Shown here one piece after another: positions 46,321-58,052 of a DNA stretch of 64,000 nucleotides (within the stretch, counting starts at the first letter, position 1; each line of letters starts with the position of its first letter). The translations under genes and the position numbers were made by a program. Source of the stretch: Sphaerulina vaccinii. Taxonomy: Eukaryota > Ascomycota > Dothideomycetes > Mycosphaerellales > Mycosphaerellaceae. The stretch spans positions 310,001 to 374,000 of the forward strand of contig JAKUDP010000010.1 of assembly GCA_022570795.1 (NCBI GenBank). The letters are read 5' to 3'. Below the pieces are notes generated by a model. It was not told the DNA's origin and did not search any database. It saw only the letters and a list, made by a program, of their open reading frames with translations.

Positions 46321-49300
46321 TACTTACTATCTAATAGTACTATAAAATAATTATTCTAGATATTACTAATATAGCTAGTTATAATATTATCCTAAATATA
46401 TTTTAATTAAAAAAGTATAATCTAGTAATTAACTAGAGAAAAGAAGTACTTATATTTAAGAAATATAATTATATTATTAATATTTAGCCTATATAGTAGT
46501 AGCATTTGCTAGTAGATAAGGCTAAATAGTTTAACTAGACCGAACTTATACTACTATAAGCTATAGGAGTAGACTTACTCTAAATAGATACTTCGATAAT
46601 AGTAGAGAGTTATAAAGTTATAGGTACTAATAGAAGTAATACTCTATTAAAAAATACTACCTTAGAAATAGATATTTCTAAAAAGTATTAGAAGTAGTCG
46701 AAACTTTTTAAAGAGGTCGAAGGACTAGAAGCCCTACCTAAATACTAGAAATAGAACTATAGGATTATACTAATACCTAATAGGGAGCCTCTATTTAAAC
46801 TATTATAAAAGAAATCTAAGAAAGAGCTCTAGGAAGAAGACAAATAGTTAAAGAAAATACTTACAAAATAATAGATCTGCAAGTTATAATCTAGCGCCGA
46901 AGCTCTAACTATATTTATTCCAAAACCTAATAGAAAGTTATAACTAGTAGTCGATTATTAAAAACTAAATAAGATTACTATTTAGAACTAATATCTATTA
47001 CCTAATATTAAAGAACTATAGAATAGACTTATAGGATCTAACTAGTATATAAAAATCGATCTATAAGATATATTCTATACTATCTATATAGTAGAAGGTA
47101 AGGAATAGAAAATAGTATTCTAAATATACTATAGACTTTATAAGTTTAGAATTATACCTATAGAACTAACTAATATACTAGCCTCCTACTAGGAGATAGT
47201 AAATAATATTTTTAGAAACCTACTTAATATATATATTATTATATATATAGATAATATTCTTATCTATACTAAGAGGCCTCTATAGGAATATATTAAATAA
47301 GTCTAGAATATTTTCTAATAACTTATAAATATAGAATTCTATACTACTCTAGAAAAGTATAAGTTCTATAGGAAAGAAGTTAAGTTCCTAGAATTTATTC
47401 TAAGCTTTTAAAGAATAAAAATCGATCTAGTAGAAATAGAGTTAATATAAACTTAGCTAGTACCTAAGATAGTTAAGGAAGTGCAATTATTCCTTAGACT
47501 AGCTAACTATAACTAGAAGTTTATTAAGGACTACTTAAGGCTTGCGGCACCTCTAAATAAGCTTATATAGAAAGATAGGAAATAGAGCTAGGGTCTAGAG
47601 TAGGTAAAAGCCTTTAAAGTACTTAAGATATTATACTACTAAGTACTAGTACTATAATTATTTAATAGGAAATATAAGGTTAAACTAGAAACTAATATAT
47701 TAGATATAGCTATAGAAGTATACCTTATATAAAAGTATAATAGGAAGAGATACCTAGTAGCTTACTACTTAAAAAAACTAACTCTTATAGAATAGAACTA
47801 TAATATCTATAATAAAAAGTTACTTACAATTATTACTATAATATAGTACTAGTAAGTATATATAGAAGGAGCCTCTAAGCTTATAATTCTTTCTAATTAT
47901 AAGAATCTAACTTACTTTACTATAATAAAAGTACTAATATAATAATAGGCCTACTAGTTAGAACTACTTAGTTAATATAAGTTCGAAATCTACTATATAC
48001 TAGAAAAGATAATAGTTAGGCTAATATACTAAGCTACTAAAGCAACTATATAGAAGGAAAAGAACTAGTATACTAGAAAGTACTTAGAGCTAGTCTAGAT
48101 AGAAGCCTAAGCTCGAACTTAATAGAGTTTAACTATATTATATAAATTTTTTAAATAATAGAAAAATAGTTCTCTATATTATAAAAGAAATACTAGGTAT
48201 CTAAAGACCGAGAAAACAAATATATATAATACTACTATAACAATTCTTAATATAGATATTCTAGAACTACTAAAACTATAGAGTTAATATAGAGAAGCTT
48301 TAGCTTTCTATATATATATATAAGTATATACTTTAATATATTAAATACTATAAGCTATACTAATAGAATAAGGTAGAATAATATATAAAATATAGATATA
48401 TCTAGTTCTATACTCCTCTATATTAACTATAGAATAAAGTTATAATAGACTTTATTATAAAGTTACTAAAATAATAGAATAGAGTTACTAGAGTTAACTA
48501 TAATATAATATTTGTTATAGTTGATAGGCTTACTAAATATATATACTTTATTACTACTAGCAAAATATATACTATAAAGTAGCTCGGATACCTTATTATA
48601 AATAGACTTATAAGATATTATAAATTTCTAAAAGTATTTATTATAGATAGAGACAAGCTCTTTACTTCTAACTACTAGAAGACTCTAGTCGGTATACTTA
48701 GAATTAAGTATAAGCTATTAATAGTATATTATCTTTAAATAGATAGGTAAACTAAAAAAATAAACTAAATACTAGAATAATACTTATAATACTATATTAA
48801 TTATATATAAAACAACTAGTTAGCGCTACTACTAATAGTATAGCTTATACTAAATAATTAGCAATTAGAGATAATAAAGGCTATACTATTCTTCTCGAAT
48901 TATAAGTAAAATCTAAACCTTTTTAGAAAACTTTTATTTTACCTATAGATAGAATATACTATAATTATAAGTAAAGATCTAAAGAACCTCTATAAGGAAC
49001 TAGAAGAACAAATTATAGACTTATAACTAATAATAGCTAGGCTATATAATAATAAATAAAAAATAGTACTTTAGCTAAAAAGAAGAAATAAAGTCTATCT
49101 TTTTATAAAAAAATTTAAAATAAAAAGAAAAATAAAGAAACTAGATTAAGTAAAAGTCGGACTATTTTTAATTAATAAGCTATAAAAGCTAGTTAACTAC
49201 TAACTTAAACTACTAAAGGATATAAAGATCTATCTAGTATTCTATATATTATTACTAGAACCTATAGATACTAAAATACTTTACTAAAAAATATTCTATT

Positions 49301-50112
49301 TCTAATCTAAAAAAAAAAATATATTCGAAGTAGAAAAGATTCTAGAATAAAAGAGTTAGAACTACTTAGTTAAGTAGAAAAAATATAATAAATTAGAAAA
49401 TACCTAGAAACTAAAATCTAACTTTATAAACTACTACTAGCTTCTAGTATAGTTCTACTAGAATCTACTAGAGAAGAGAAACTCTAGAAGTTATTAGGTA
49501 AACTTTTAAAAGTACTCTAAGTACTAAGTAATAGATTTAAAGCTAAACTAGTAGATAGTTTAGAAAAAGTTATAACCTTCTTCTCTATCTATTCTACTAC
49601 CTCCTACTCCTCGATATTTACTAACTCTACTACTATTATATTATTTATATAATAATCGATTAGATCTATCTACTACTATAACTATATTTTATATATATAT
49701 ATAGTATAAGAAGCCTTATATATAGCCTTTAAGGTATATTATACCTCTTCCTAGGTATACTTTGCCTCTTAGATTCTAGATAAGAGCTTCTTTTTCTTAG
49801 AATAAAAATAATCGAATTTAGACTTTATAACCTAAATATTATACTACTAACTATAATAAATATACTTATTATATTTTCTAAAGTAAATATATACTTTATA
49901 TATATCTTTATACTTCTTATAGAATAAATACAACTTTACTATAATAGCCTCCTAGAAGTCTAGAAAATTAGCAAGCTTATAATAATAATAAATTAAAAAC
50001 TTAGTTATTATATAAAGTATTATAAAGGAAAGAAGCTATAATAGCTAACTTTCTAGAAGATAACAACTCTATAAACTAGCTTTAGAACAAAGCTAGGCTA
50101 GATAGGAAATAG

Positions 50113-50474
50113 TATTATAGTTTGTATACTATAGGAATATTTCTATAGATTTTCTAAGTATATATTATATATAGAAGTAATTAGTAGCGCTTAGACTAGG
50201 CCTACTACTAATTATACTAAGTACTCTAATTATACTAAGTAGGCCCTAATTAGAGTAATTAGAGTAATTAATAAAACTAGGAATCTTCTTTATATATATA
50301 GATAATAAATATTATAGTTATAAATAGTTATTATATATAACTTACTATTCTATCTTACTAATTAGAATATAAGAACTTTTTTTACTTACTCTCTTATAGA
50401 TATATTAATAAGCTCTAACTAGATTAAGCTTAGCCTCTACTTAGTAAAATTATTAGATTCTCTATAATTTAATA
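50113..50474 (+). repeat. 3' LTR of element C
   Basis: 362 bp, the same length as 42,369-42,730. It keeps a few more unmutated bases (TTTGTATACTATAGG; AGTAGCGCTTAG). Confidence 0.85.
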
Positions 50475-50618
50475 TTATATATAACTTACTATTCTATTTT
50501 ACTAATTAGAATATAAGAACCTTCTTTACTTATTCTCTTATAGATATATTAACAAGCTCTAACTAGATTAAGCTTAGCTTCTACTTAGTAAGATTATTAG
50601 GTCCTCTATAACCTAATA
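50475..50618 (+). repeat. Truncated extra LTR end next to element C
   Basis: 144 bp repeating the last part of the element C LTR (TTATATATAACTTACTATTC to CTATAACCTAATA), directly abutting the 3' LTR. It is a remnant of another family member or a product of LTR recombination, and may explain why C lacks a matching target duplication. Confidence 0.75.
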
Positions 50619-51759
50619 TCTAGCCTACTAATTTTATAAAAATACTTATATTATACTAAAGCCTTTTTACCTATTATAGTATTTTTTACTATATATACTA
50701 TATAGCCTTTTATATACTTCTTACTAATATACTTTCTTAGTATAGTATATACTTTTCTAATATTAGAAGTATTAAATTTATAATTATATATATATAGAAA
50801 GTAGCTACTATAAGAGTCTAGTATAGTAAAAAAATAGCTAATAGGCTTAATATAAATAAATATCTTATTAGAGTTTATTATAAAGTTACTAGTAGAATTA
50901 TTAGTAGTATAATAGATATACTAGTAGATAATTTTTAGATGTGCTTTATATAGCTTAGACTTATTTTTAATAGTATATTTAATTTTATTATTAGATTTTA
51001 ATAGATTAGTCTATATAGTATATTTCTTCTAGCCTCTATAATATATAAAGCTAAAAATATAAGTTATTTTAGTTTTTAATATTATAGTATAGCTATTACT
51101 AGTCTATATATTATTACTCTAAGGCTAATAGATATTATACTTATCTAGTATAAGCTTATAAAGTTTAAAATATAAGTTAAATATCTACTTATACTAGGTA
51201 ATAATATTAGATAGCTTAGTAATTAATAATAGTAGAATACTACTATTAAAGTCTATACTATACTATTCTAGTATAAACTTATTATAGCTAAGTAACTACT
51301 TCTACTTCTTATAATTTAATATATTAGAGTTGCTATTATAGTTAGTATTAGTATTAATAGATATAATAGTACTTATAGGCAAAGTATAATAAAATTATAA
51401 TATAGTAAGCTATTATTATTATAACTAGATCTTGCTAATATAAATACTAGTTAACTATTATAGTATTTTATTATTACTATTAGTAGTAAATATATTTATA
51501 GCTATATTAATAGGTTTAATAGATACTTTATAAAATAGTAAATTATCGAATTAGTTATTATACTTACTAGTATTTATACTAGCTATAATTATATTAATTT
51601 CTAGATTACTTATAGATATATTAAATAAGCTACTAAAAGTATTAAAGTCGAAGTATTCTATAGTAATAAGTATAAAGTAGTAAGGTAGTAAGGTCGATAT
51701 TGCGACTATATAAGAGTACGACGATATATTAGAAAGAGATAGAATATAAAAAGTAATAG
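50619..51759 (-). mobile_element. Possible Ty1/copia-like remnant
   Basis: AT-rich, stop-rich DNA. On the minus strand near 50,820-50,880 one frame reads FFTILDSYSSYFLYIYNYKF, which resembles a copia protease (WILDSGASSHF...N..F) after RIP. Nearby open stretches (STSNFIINSNKIFIYIKP; KYISKKYIKGYIVYIVKN) fit a Gag-protease region, but no RT or LTR is seen. The identity is tentative. Confidence 0.35.
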
Positions 51760-51954
51760 ATAATAAATAATACTTTCGATATTAATATAATTTAGTAATA
51801 GTAAGGTAGCAATAGTAAGGTATAAGAGAAAGAGTATAGAATAATAGAAGAGAAGATAATTTAGTAGTGGGCGCACTATAAACAATTGGTCGCGGCATCG
51901 CCGGCTACTCTAATTGCCGCAGGCCTGTGCGCAGTGGATCTCTCCTAGTTATAT
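51760..51954 (-). repeat. Right terminal inverted repeat of the island
   Basis: Reverse-complement partner of 23,751-23,935. The outer ~75 bp (51,878-51,954) have normal composition and the inner part is RIP-like. It carries extra copies of the subterminal word CCTTACTA (reverse strand) compared with the left end. Homology to the left flank stops at 51,954, which places both repeat ends at the same relative point. Confidence 0.8.
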
Positions 51955-54900
51955 TCAAAACCCAGCATACAAGGACAATCAACAAGCTCTCAGAATGGTA
52001 ACGTAGAGTGCCGAGCCGCCGATGTTGGTCTATAATGATTTCTGACTACCAGCATTTGCTGGAAGTGGCGGAAAGCTTCTGCCAACGCCACGATGTATTT
52101 CACAATTGCGAAGTTCTCGAATCGAGACCAGAAGAGCGAGTCTGCCTGATACATTGCACTCTCCGGCTATTGTGCTAGTTCAGTTCGCTGTCAGTTGGAA
52201 CGCAAGCGACAGAAGAAGACAGTACAAGCAAGACTTTTGTGCCTGCCTTTCTGAAACATATGCCAATCCCTTGGCTATCTCGTGGTGTCATGAGCCTGGG
52301 TACTTCTCGTGGCCAGGGTAGCACTTTCCTAGTCGGGCGAGCGAAGTACCTGCATGTGGTGGGCTGATGTAAACAGATTTGCTCTCGGGTATAGATACGA
52401 TGTGGTTGTGTCCTGCATCGAGAGTCTTGGGGTACCCTGCTGTAACATCGGTCTCACCGAACCAGGATGAAGCTGGAAGGCTCGGTGTGGCCTGGTTAAG
52501 GACATGCGAACATGTCGTGAACGACTGTTAGCGTGACACTATAGTGAAAGTTTCAGATGTCGTCGTTGTGGTATGGGAGTGTAGAGATCACTTCAGTGGA
52601 GGGTATACCTAATTGGTGAGTCTGGATCATGCCTGTTATGCTTCTCCGTGAAAATTCTTCACAAAGGGCATGCTCGGGGTTGCCTCATTTGCGCAGACAA
52701 TGAGAGATCCTGGACTTTCCCTATAGTGGTGTGCACGAGAAGTACATCTTGTAGGCATCCAGTATGAACATAAGCGGCCGCGCAAAGCTTGGTGGAAGTC
52801 CGCGTATGAGCCATGCTATTTCTGCCTTGATCTCCTGCTTTCTGAAAAATTGTTCTTGAGAAGTGGTGGAGGGAACGGCCAGAGACTTCAGATGCTCTGC
52901 GGTCTCTTTGGAAAAATGGGCTTCCTCTGGGTGCGTACGAGGGAAGCGTGTGCTCGTGTCCGTGCTTGTACTTGTTCTTTCTTTTGCTGCCTCGATGGCA
53001 TGTCAATGTTCTGGGCGGATCTTGCGCGTTTGATGGCACATTCGAAGTGCAGTCTCTTGAGTCTTGATCAGCACTCCTTTTCTCCTTGGCTGGGCAGTTG
53101 TTTACGAATACGCCTCTCCTTTTCCGATATGATTTTCAGCCACCTTTTAAGCCACGCCAACAGCAAGGGCCGTTTTGGGCCTCGGGAATCTGCATATAAT
53201 ATGATGTGCTAATTCTGGCCAGGCTTCCATGCATTCGTAGCTTACGAAATGGCTTTGTGATGATCAGTAGTATGACTCCTATACCGACTGTGCTTCTTCT
53301 GGGTTTGTGGTCTCGAAGCGAAAGTACAATCGCAATTTCGGTGAGGCATGTAGATGAACAGCTGTTCAAAGGTGCCAGCGCAGCACAATTTGATGCGGCT
53401 TAATGCAGGTCGTTACCGTTGTGGACAAGACCCAGGAACCTGTATATGTGAAAGTGCAGGCGCATGTGGGTCTCGGCTCTATTGACTTGCATGTCAAGAT
53501 AAAGCGGTGGAGATGCATACCTTGTTGTATCATGCAAGTCGTGCCAGATTGCGCTTATGCATGTCGTTGCCTTGTAGTTCATGCCAATAGCATCGCAGCG
53601 ATCCATTCGGCGTAGCAATGCCTGCCATGTATGTGCAGGAGATATGCATTAGAAGTGGGCGATGTTTGATTGTGAGAGCTTTCGTTCGTCTCACAAAGGT
53701 GGACCAGAGTGTTTTCGAAAGAGAACTCAAGCCGCGATTAGCGTAGCCTGCATCTGGAACTGGAGTTTGTGTGTTGTTAACTTCTTCTGCGCCGGCAGAT
53801 TGGAGTATGCAGCTTGTATGCAGCTACGCGCGAATGGCGCAAGAGCTGGCGCTGACATGTCTCGTATCTCATGCAGGAAGCCTTGCTGCAGATTGACAAG
53901 AAGGAAACGTTGGAGAGCAGAGTGACACGAGTCAACACTTCATTCGACCATTCGCCGGGTCAATGATCGCTATCAAAACAGCTAACAAACAGGCGCGCAA
54001 TATCTGCAGCTGCCGGGGTATCGTCCACCATTCCATTAATTTCAAAAGCTGAGCGCCGTAATCCATGCCCGCAGGTCATCAGCACATCTATTTGTGCTGA
54101 TGAATCCTTTCATATGCCGTGTAAGAGGGTCATAGCACCCAAACAAGCCAGTAATAACACATGCCGTCCAGCGGAATCCATAGAATCTCGTAAGAAAGAA
54201 GTAATGCGAAAGTGGTAGTAGTACAGAAGGCGACCGGGCCTGATGTACCTCAGATCGTGGGTGGTGAGTATCATCTCCATCTAGGTGGAGGTCGTGATTA
54301 GGTTGTAGTGAGTATTGTCGAGAGCTGGCCGTTCCCAAAGTCCAGTTTAGTATTGCGAGGGACACCAGCTTTTCGATGGTTGTGTTACAGAGTCGTGAAT
54401 ATGTTGGTCTTGAGTCGTAGGCATTGATAGCTTGCTCTTGTGATATTGGTCTGACTCGAGCTCCAGCTCGCATTGTGTCGTCGAGCTGATGCTGGAACTA
54501 CAGCAACAGTCATGCTAGCGTCGTCTAGCAACGACCTGCGTCCGTGGTGAAGGACAAGAGCTTTGCAATAGTATGTTTGGTGTGATGGCGTCGCCATTCT
54601 ATTTAGTGGGAATTGGAGGCAATGGACGGCTCGGTGGTGGACCTGGGCAAGGTGGGAACGTCGAGGAAGGCATTGTGGTGATGTTTCGGTGATTTGATCG
54701 AAGATTGATGTGGTTGGTAGTCACAGCTTGTAGTGAGTTGATATGTGTTCGTAGTGTTCAGCTGGCTAGGTGTGTTCGTTGGTGGTTGGCAGAAGGTCGA
54801 GGCGGAGCAGAGGAAAGTGAGGATATATGTATGGCGCTATGACATGATCATTTCGAACGGCAAGGCCTGTTCGACGGACGCCCAACCCGGTGCACCCTTT

Positions 54901-57900
54901 AAAACCGGCGGTGTAGTCTGTGCGGCTGTGCCTAACGAGAGCTGCCTGCAAAAGGAGGCCTGTCTCTCTATCACTCGCCCTTGGCGTGAGCTAGGTTCTG
55001 AGCTAAAAGTAAAGCAAGTTTGGCAAGGCTGCAGAAGCAGCAGAGCAGAACGTATGTGACCCGCCATACCGCCTGCAAGGTTCTCGTATGAACAAGGAAG
55101 TGTGCCCTGCACGACGATCGTATTACGACACTTCCACACAATATATTAAGGCATATATTAATCGATTCCACACTCCAGGAGTGAGTATCTTGGTGCACCT
55201 GCCGTTCTGAACCACGCACGCACACATGCGCACGCTCCTATGCAATTGTTCGGTCGCGGCAAAACAAAAGCACCACCTGCTCGAGGGAGAGGGCTCCGGT
55301 CTTCCAGCTGGCGGGTACATCGCTTCACGCTTCCGCTCGTAGCCGCGGGCAGCTCACGGACGGTTACGAAAGGTTCCAGCTCCAAGCTCAAGTACAGGGG
55401 GATTGAGAGAGTCCACATGGGAGCTCGACTGCTGCTTCACCGTGTGTTGTTTCATGTTACATCACCAGAGCTTTTTCTTGAGCAAAATTTGTGAAAGCAA
55501 ATCCAGTGGCAAATTGTTTCTGAACAGGCACTTCTCCTGCGCGCGAGTTCTTGCGCCGGACCGGGCTTCATTGAAACTCATCTCGCTTGCAGGGGTGAAG
55601 AAGACTCAGATAGAACGACGCTAGAAGGCTCAGAAAATGCCACCGCTTCCTGCGCTGCCTTTTGCGACCAACAAGGCGTCGTCGTGACCTGTCAATACTT
55701 TTCTGTATGTCTTGGTGTTGGAAGAACCTCCAAGCCGCGGAGCTCTTCAGCAAGTTCAATGGGTCATTCGCATAACCTTGCCTGTTGATGAATCTGCCGA
55801 TGTGTGATGAGAATGTTGCCGCATGATCGTGTTCTTTCACACCGTACATCAGATGCACCGAGTGACCATTCCCGTTTGACTTTATGTTCCTTGATCCTAG
55901 GCCCACGTGGAAGAACCCACCATGTCCGCTTTTCATTAGTCCCATTCTAAATAGAGAGATCAAAAATATTGCCGTTAGAGTGACTCCTCGTTCCTGCATT
56001 CGCGGACCATTTAGTTGCAGCGTGCCTGAACGGCGTAAAAGACGAGCGTTTTGCGCGCCTGGTTCTTGAAGAGTCAAAGAGCGGTGGAATCGATGCCGGC
56101 CAGTATCGAGCCGCCCTCGCTGCGAGATACACTGGTACCTGCAGGAGATCGCCAGGAGTTGCAGATGTGGGCGCAGGCCTGCCGCCCCATTATGCAGACG
56201 TCATCTGTCCGCGTGTTTCAGACGATATTGAGATCTGAAAGTACGACGACACGCTCTCCCTTCGTGCTGACGAGTTCCCAAAACGAGCTTCCGGAGAGTC
56301 ATCACCATCACCGTAGAGTGCGGAAGACGACGGCGTTGTACCTCAAGCAAAAGATGGCGGTGAGGCGTTCGCCGAAGATCTTGTGTGTGGCTTAGTCTCT
56401 TTTGATCGCTCGGGAGTCGTTGTTCTCCCATCTCAAACGGCTCCACGTTTTGCGATCTCCCAAGCGAAAATGGTTCGCAGACAAGGGTGCCTCTCTTCTG
56501 TGGTTCATGTCAACAGCTGAGACGAGGTCAGGCCACTTCTCGCTATCGGTGTTCTTTGCACCTCGGTGGAAAACAGAAGTCTTGGTCAATCTGGATTGAG
56601 AGTGGTGGACAATCTTGGCAGGTACATATTTTTCACTTCACGCCTCGTTCGGCCATCCCGGATCGTGCGCCGGCACATTCGAGGTAGAGCCAATGTGGCG
56701 CATCACAGAATGTTCTGCGTGGCGTAATATCAAAAAGCCATCTCAGGCGCCATAGAGATGCAACTGCTGAAAGGAACAGGTGCACGCGCCGCGACGATAC
56801 CAAGTTTACGACAAAGAAGCCATTCCCAAGCGAAGTGTTCTGTACGAGGGTAGTACACCCAGCATGCCATCCGCGAAGGTCCTGTATTTGTCTCGGAAGC
56901 TGTTCTCAGCGATCACCAGTCCAGAGATGGATAAGAAGTCCACAATCAAGCCAACCATCCTAAGCACACCATGTCTCGGAACTTGACCTGGGCATCCACC
57001 AGGTTTCAAACGATGCATGACCGTCATTCCGCTGGCTGCCTGTCACTTCCGGTCAGCTATGGTTAGCGGTGCAGATCCACCGTATATTTACGATTCGGCC
57101 TATGTACACGTCTAAAACCACTATGTACATTCCATGTACATAGGCGTGCGGCCTGGGATCCGGTCCAGATTGGAGGTATAGACCCACCTACTAGCGTATT
57201 GGTACGGCTAATATCGCGGCAATATTAGGATATCAAGGGATATCGTCGTATCCAGAGCTGTGTACATACGCTCCTTGCTCTTAGAGGTCGTGTACATTGA
57301 GTATATACACACATGTACGCCGTGTGTGTATTTAGAACTCCATCCCTAGCTATAATCCATCTCAACGACCATGTTCTGCCATATTGCGTATCTCACGGGA
57401 TAAGCCAACTGCCGTGTTGTGCACGCGATGCACGACAGGCCTCACATCTACCAATAGAAGCTAGACACCGCACACCGTAACTCCTTACAGGCAGTACCCT
57501 TCAACTGTACAGGTAGCTCTTGATCTCCACTCACACCTATACCGACTCCACATCACAGCTATAAGGACTAACATATGCTTAACTAGCCATGTGCATTGCC
57601 TAGGAGCCGGACTTGCAGCTATCTGAGCTCTTGAGCGTCGTAGCAGCTCTATCCGAGTCAACACCACGGCCCATGGCAGGTTTATAAGATATAAGTAGCA
57701 CACAACGGAAGCTGAGCACTCGGAGCAGATCCCGTGTGTTCCTATGAGCAAGTCAGCAGTGAACAAGCTCTCGCGATAAGGATAGGACAGGAAATGCTGA
57801 GCGATATGCGACATGATCTTCGAGGCTCGATTTATAAGCTATGCTCAAGCATATCGCACGGGTCAAAATCGGCATCGACAGCAGCAAACTTCGACTTCAC

Positions 57901-58052
57901 CTCTTATCATGATGGCAGTTGCGACGAATCCCAAGTGGTCTCGTGCATTGCTCTCCTCCCGTGGCACACACTTCAAGCATAACTTGATCAAGTTCGTTAG
58001 GTATTCGCTGCAAAACTGCTTTTCAAGTACCGTATAGATCCTCCTGTCAACC
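51955..58052. other. 6-kb gene-poor flank right of the island
   Basis: Base composition is normal but I find no convincing gene. Overlapping ORFs of up to 169 codons (for example 55,568-56,077 minus; 54,042-54,473 minus; 52,659-53,039 minus) lack domains, typical composition or clean exon chains. No tRNA-like sequence or long repeat was seen, apart from the palindrome region at 57,090-57,340. The area may hold non-coding transcripts or decayed genes. Confidence 0.4.
57090..57340. repeat. Cluster of GTACA words with a perfect 10-bp palindrome
   Basis: CTATGTACAT-TCC-ATGTACATAG (57,121-57,143) is a perfect inverted repeat with a 3-base loop. Related GTACA words recur nearby (CTATGTACACG near 57,100; GTGTACATACG near 57,261; GTGTACATTG near 57,291; ACATGTACG near 57,312). 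It could be a transposon relic or a binding-site cluster. No coding region is seen. Confidence 0.4.

Larger units (their letters stand above)
42369..50474 (+). mobile_element. Chromovirus-like Ty3/gypsy retrotransposon C, RIP-mutated
   Basis: Bounded by two 362-bp LTRs. Plus-strand translation, with RIP stops, shows Gag (about 42,870-43,660: FNKVKNKNKILFASTFLY, KARGKRKLYKK), a degraded CCHC knuckle near 43,603-43,645 (YYRYSKEGYIKKDY) and a protease DSRASRNFAS near 44,772. The 1.4-kb TRIM-like array interrupts it at 44,925-46,320. RT follows (about 46,900-47,290, IYIDNILIYT), then RNase H (about 47,650-47,960) and integrase (about 48,200-49,000: FVIVDRLTKYIYFITTS, IIDRDKLFTSNY). A chromodomain-like end lies at about 49,200-49,450 (VFYILLLEPIDTK). 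No matching 5-bp duplication is seen at its outer ends (AGAGA left; TTATA or TCTAG right), so one side has probably been rearranged. Confidence 0.88.
23751..51954. mobile_element. 28.2-kb AT-rich, RIP-mutated island of nested transposons
   Basis: Composition changes sharply at about 23,830 and 51,865 from normal to strongly AT-rich, stop-rich DNA dominated by CTA/TAG/TAT words. No host gene is seen inside. It contains at least four gypsy copies (A, B, C, D), a TRIM-like array and a possible copia remnant. Related copies differ by C/T and G/A transitions, the signature of repeat-induced point mutation. The block is bounded by inverted repeats (separate entries), so it may have begun as one TIR element later filled with retroelements. 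Gene silence and size also fit regional heterochromatin. Confidence 0.85.

Noticed and set aside
55568..56077. 169-codon minus ORF in the gene-poor flank
   Set aside because: No domain, signal or splice support, and overlapping ORFs on the other strand are of similar quality.
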